From: SZUA-36 sp964650905
GTDB lineage: Bacteria > Pseudomonadota > Gammaproteobacteria > Xanthomonadales > SZUA-36
Direction: 5' to 3'
Length of the DNA stretch: 64,000 nucleotides
NCBI GenBank assembly: GCA_964650905.1
Contig: CAZYVH010000004.1
Coordinates: 11,624 to 75,623 of the forward strand
The translations under genes were made by a program, and so were the position numbers. The notes below the pieces were generated by a model. The model had not been told where the DNA came from, made no database searches, and saw nothing but the letters and a program-made list of their open reading frames with translations. Below are positions 63,290-64,000 of the stretch, piece by piece; position 1 is the stretch's first letter; every line of letters starts with the position of its first letter.

Positions 63290-63312
63290 ACTGGTGAAAT
63301 GTCCGGGCTAAG
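63290..63312 (+). repeat. Solitary right-end sequence of the 255-bp repeat family
   Basis: The 23 bases from 63290 match the right end of copy 1 plus its CTAA flank at 20 positions. No left end or core is present upstream in the 142-base spacer. An adjacent hairpin, GCCTTG/CAAGGC around CTAA (63316-63331), follows. It is probably a truncated or solo end. Confidence 0.5.
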
Positions 63313-63379
63313 CAAGCCTTGCTAACAAGGCCAGGAATATACATTTTGACAAACTGAACCAGTATTGGATTCAAAAAAC

Positions 63380-63937
63380 ATGATGACTCTGCAAAAACTC
63401 TGCGCACTACTGATCCTGTTGAGCCTGGCAGGCTGCGGCGACAAAACAGAAAAACACAGGACGGCCAGGGATTTTCCTCAAACTGTAAATACCGTACCCG
63501 AGTTCAGCAGTTTTCAGGAATCCTCTGATATTGATCAGATGAAAGCCAAACTGGCTGCCAATCCAAATGACTTCAACACGTTGTCTGCGCTCGGTGACCT
63601 GTACTTTGAGTCCTCCCGGTACCTGGAAGCAATTCAGACCTTTGATCAGGCGATTATGGTCAACCCAACGTGCGCTGATTGTTTTAATGACAAGGGACTG
63701 GCGCTTTTCTACACGCAAGAAACAACTGCTGCCCTGGCGTCGTTCGACAAGGCAATTGCATTGGATCCCGCATATATCTACGCATGGCTGAGCAAGGGAT
63801 TTGTGCTGGTCTCAACCGGCCGGTACCAGGAGGCGGTTGAGCCCCTTAACAAGGTCAAGGAGTTGGATACCACCGGCGGCCTGGCTGCCGAGGCGGACAA
63901 GTTCCTGGCATTGATTGCACAAAGGAGCACCCAATAA
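63380..63937 (+). CDS. TPR-repeat lipoprotein
   Basis: 185 residues from the ATG at 63380. The signal peptide LCALLILLSLAGC ends in a lipobox. From about residue 50, three tetratricopeptide repeats are visible: NPNDFNTLSALGDLYFESSR, NPTCADCFNDKGLALFYTQE and DPAYIYAWLSKGFVLVSTGR. Such proteins serve as envelope assembly scaffolds; no specific partner can be named. Confidence 0.85.
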   Translation: MMTLQKLCALLILLSLAGCGDKTEKHRTARDFPQTVNTVPEFSSFQESSDIDQMKAKLAANPNDFNTLSALGDLYFESSRYLEAIQTFDQAIMVNPTCADCFNDKGLALFYTQETTAALASFDKAIALDPAYIYAWLSKGFVLVSTGRYQEAVEPLNKVKELDTTGGLAAEADKFLALIAQRSTQ

Positions 63938-63992
63938 CCATTGTTCAGGAAGGGACGCTCCCTGTGATGACATCAAGTGCCACTAACAATGG
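63938..63992 (+). repeat. Inverted repeat after the TPR lipoprotein gene
   Basis: CCATTGTT at 63938-63945 pairs with AACAATGG at 63985-63992, and the loop contains a second hairpin AGGGA/TCCCT (63951-63963). No T run follows, so it is a structured 3' end rather than a standard terminator. The window ends eight bases later. Confidence 0.35.
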
Positions 63993-64000
63993 TCTGGTGC

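Noticed and set aside
1..64000. tRNA, rRNA, prophage or integrative element genes
   Set aside because: I saw no cloverleaf-like sequence, rRNA motif, integrase, transposase or phage structural gene in the window.

Overview
The window is a stretch of a gammaproteobacterial chromosome, probably a draft or metagenome-assembled genome because it carries two runs of exactly 100 N (27740-27839 and 53163-53262). The placement rests on gene order: ibaG-murA next to yrbG-kdsD-kdsC-lptC-lptA-lptB-rpoN-hpf-ptsN-rapZ, the lptD-surA-pdxA-ksgA-apaG-apaH operon, purM-purN divergent from a DUF2066-perM-type-hda set, split pntAA/pntAB/pntB, and the amgK-murU peptidoglycan recycling pair. I cannot name a genus or family. 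I see no tRNA, rRNA, CRISPR array, prophage or transposase gene.

Layout. 1-5.6 kb: a truncated TonB-dependent receptor, a carboxymuconolactone decarboxylase-family protein, and a leftward set with a P-loop glycerate-kinase-type enzyme, a dicarboxylate/amino-acid:cation symporter and a class III aminotransferase. 5.8-11.2 kb: electron-transfer flavoprotein genes (ETF-quinone oxidoreductase, etfB, etfA) followed by acetoacetate-CoA ligase. 11.3-20.6 kb, leftward: a membrane sulfatase-fold protein, a cystathionine beta-synthase-like enzyme, a YdcH protein, two DUF4398 lipoproteins (one with an OmpA domain), a DUF748/AsmA-like protein, and maleylacetoacetate isomerase with fumarylacetoacetase. 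20.7-24.3 kb, rightward: a PAP2 phosphatase coupled to an LTA-synthase-type transferase, then a PLDc_N/TPR membrane protein. 24.3-29.8 kb: the SUF iron-sulfur operon (Rrf2 regulator, sufB, C, D, S). 29.9-36.4 kb: amgK-murU, pntAA-pntAB-pntB and a large lipoprotein of unknown function. 36.4-41.9 kb: a short-form AMP nucleosidase, hda, an AI-2E family permease, DUF2066, purM and purN. 41.9-53.2 kb: murA-ibaG and the KDO/LPS-transport/rpoN operon, ending in rapZ and mgtE. 53.3-62.5 kb, leftward: a gap-truncated methyltransferase, the apaH-to-lptD operon, a metallopeptidase lipoprotein and msrB. 62.6-64 kb: a VOC protein, DUF2007 and a TPR lipoprotein.

The strongest non-genic signal is a 255-bp non-coding repeat present twice: directly after rapZ (51398-51652) and between lptD and surA (58432-58686). 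Each copy has about 18-bp terminal inverted repeats and is flanked by a 4-bp duplication of the form YTAR (CTAA/CTAA and TTAA/TTAG). Inside, several small hairpins occur at matching positions, including an identical 18-nt hairpin with a C(UACG)G tetraloop. It looks like a MITE whose interior has kept RNA-like structure. Terminus-like fragments lie at 23402 and 63290. Both assembly gaps abut YTAR tetranucleotides, which suggests, without proving it, that repeats of this kind broke the assembly.

A second theme is intrinsic terminators placed in front of genes they should silence. One lies between ydcH and the cbs-like gene and ends 5 nt before the cbs Shine-Dalgarno. One lies in front of pntAA, with an upstream strand able to form a competing hairpin. 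Both resemble attenuators.
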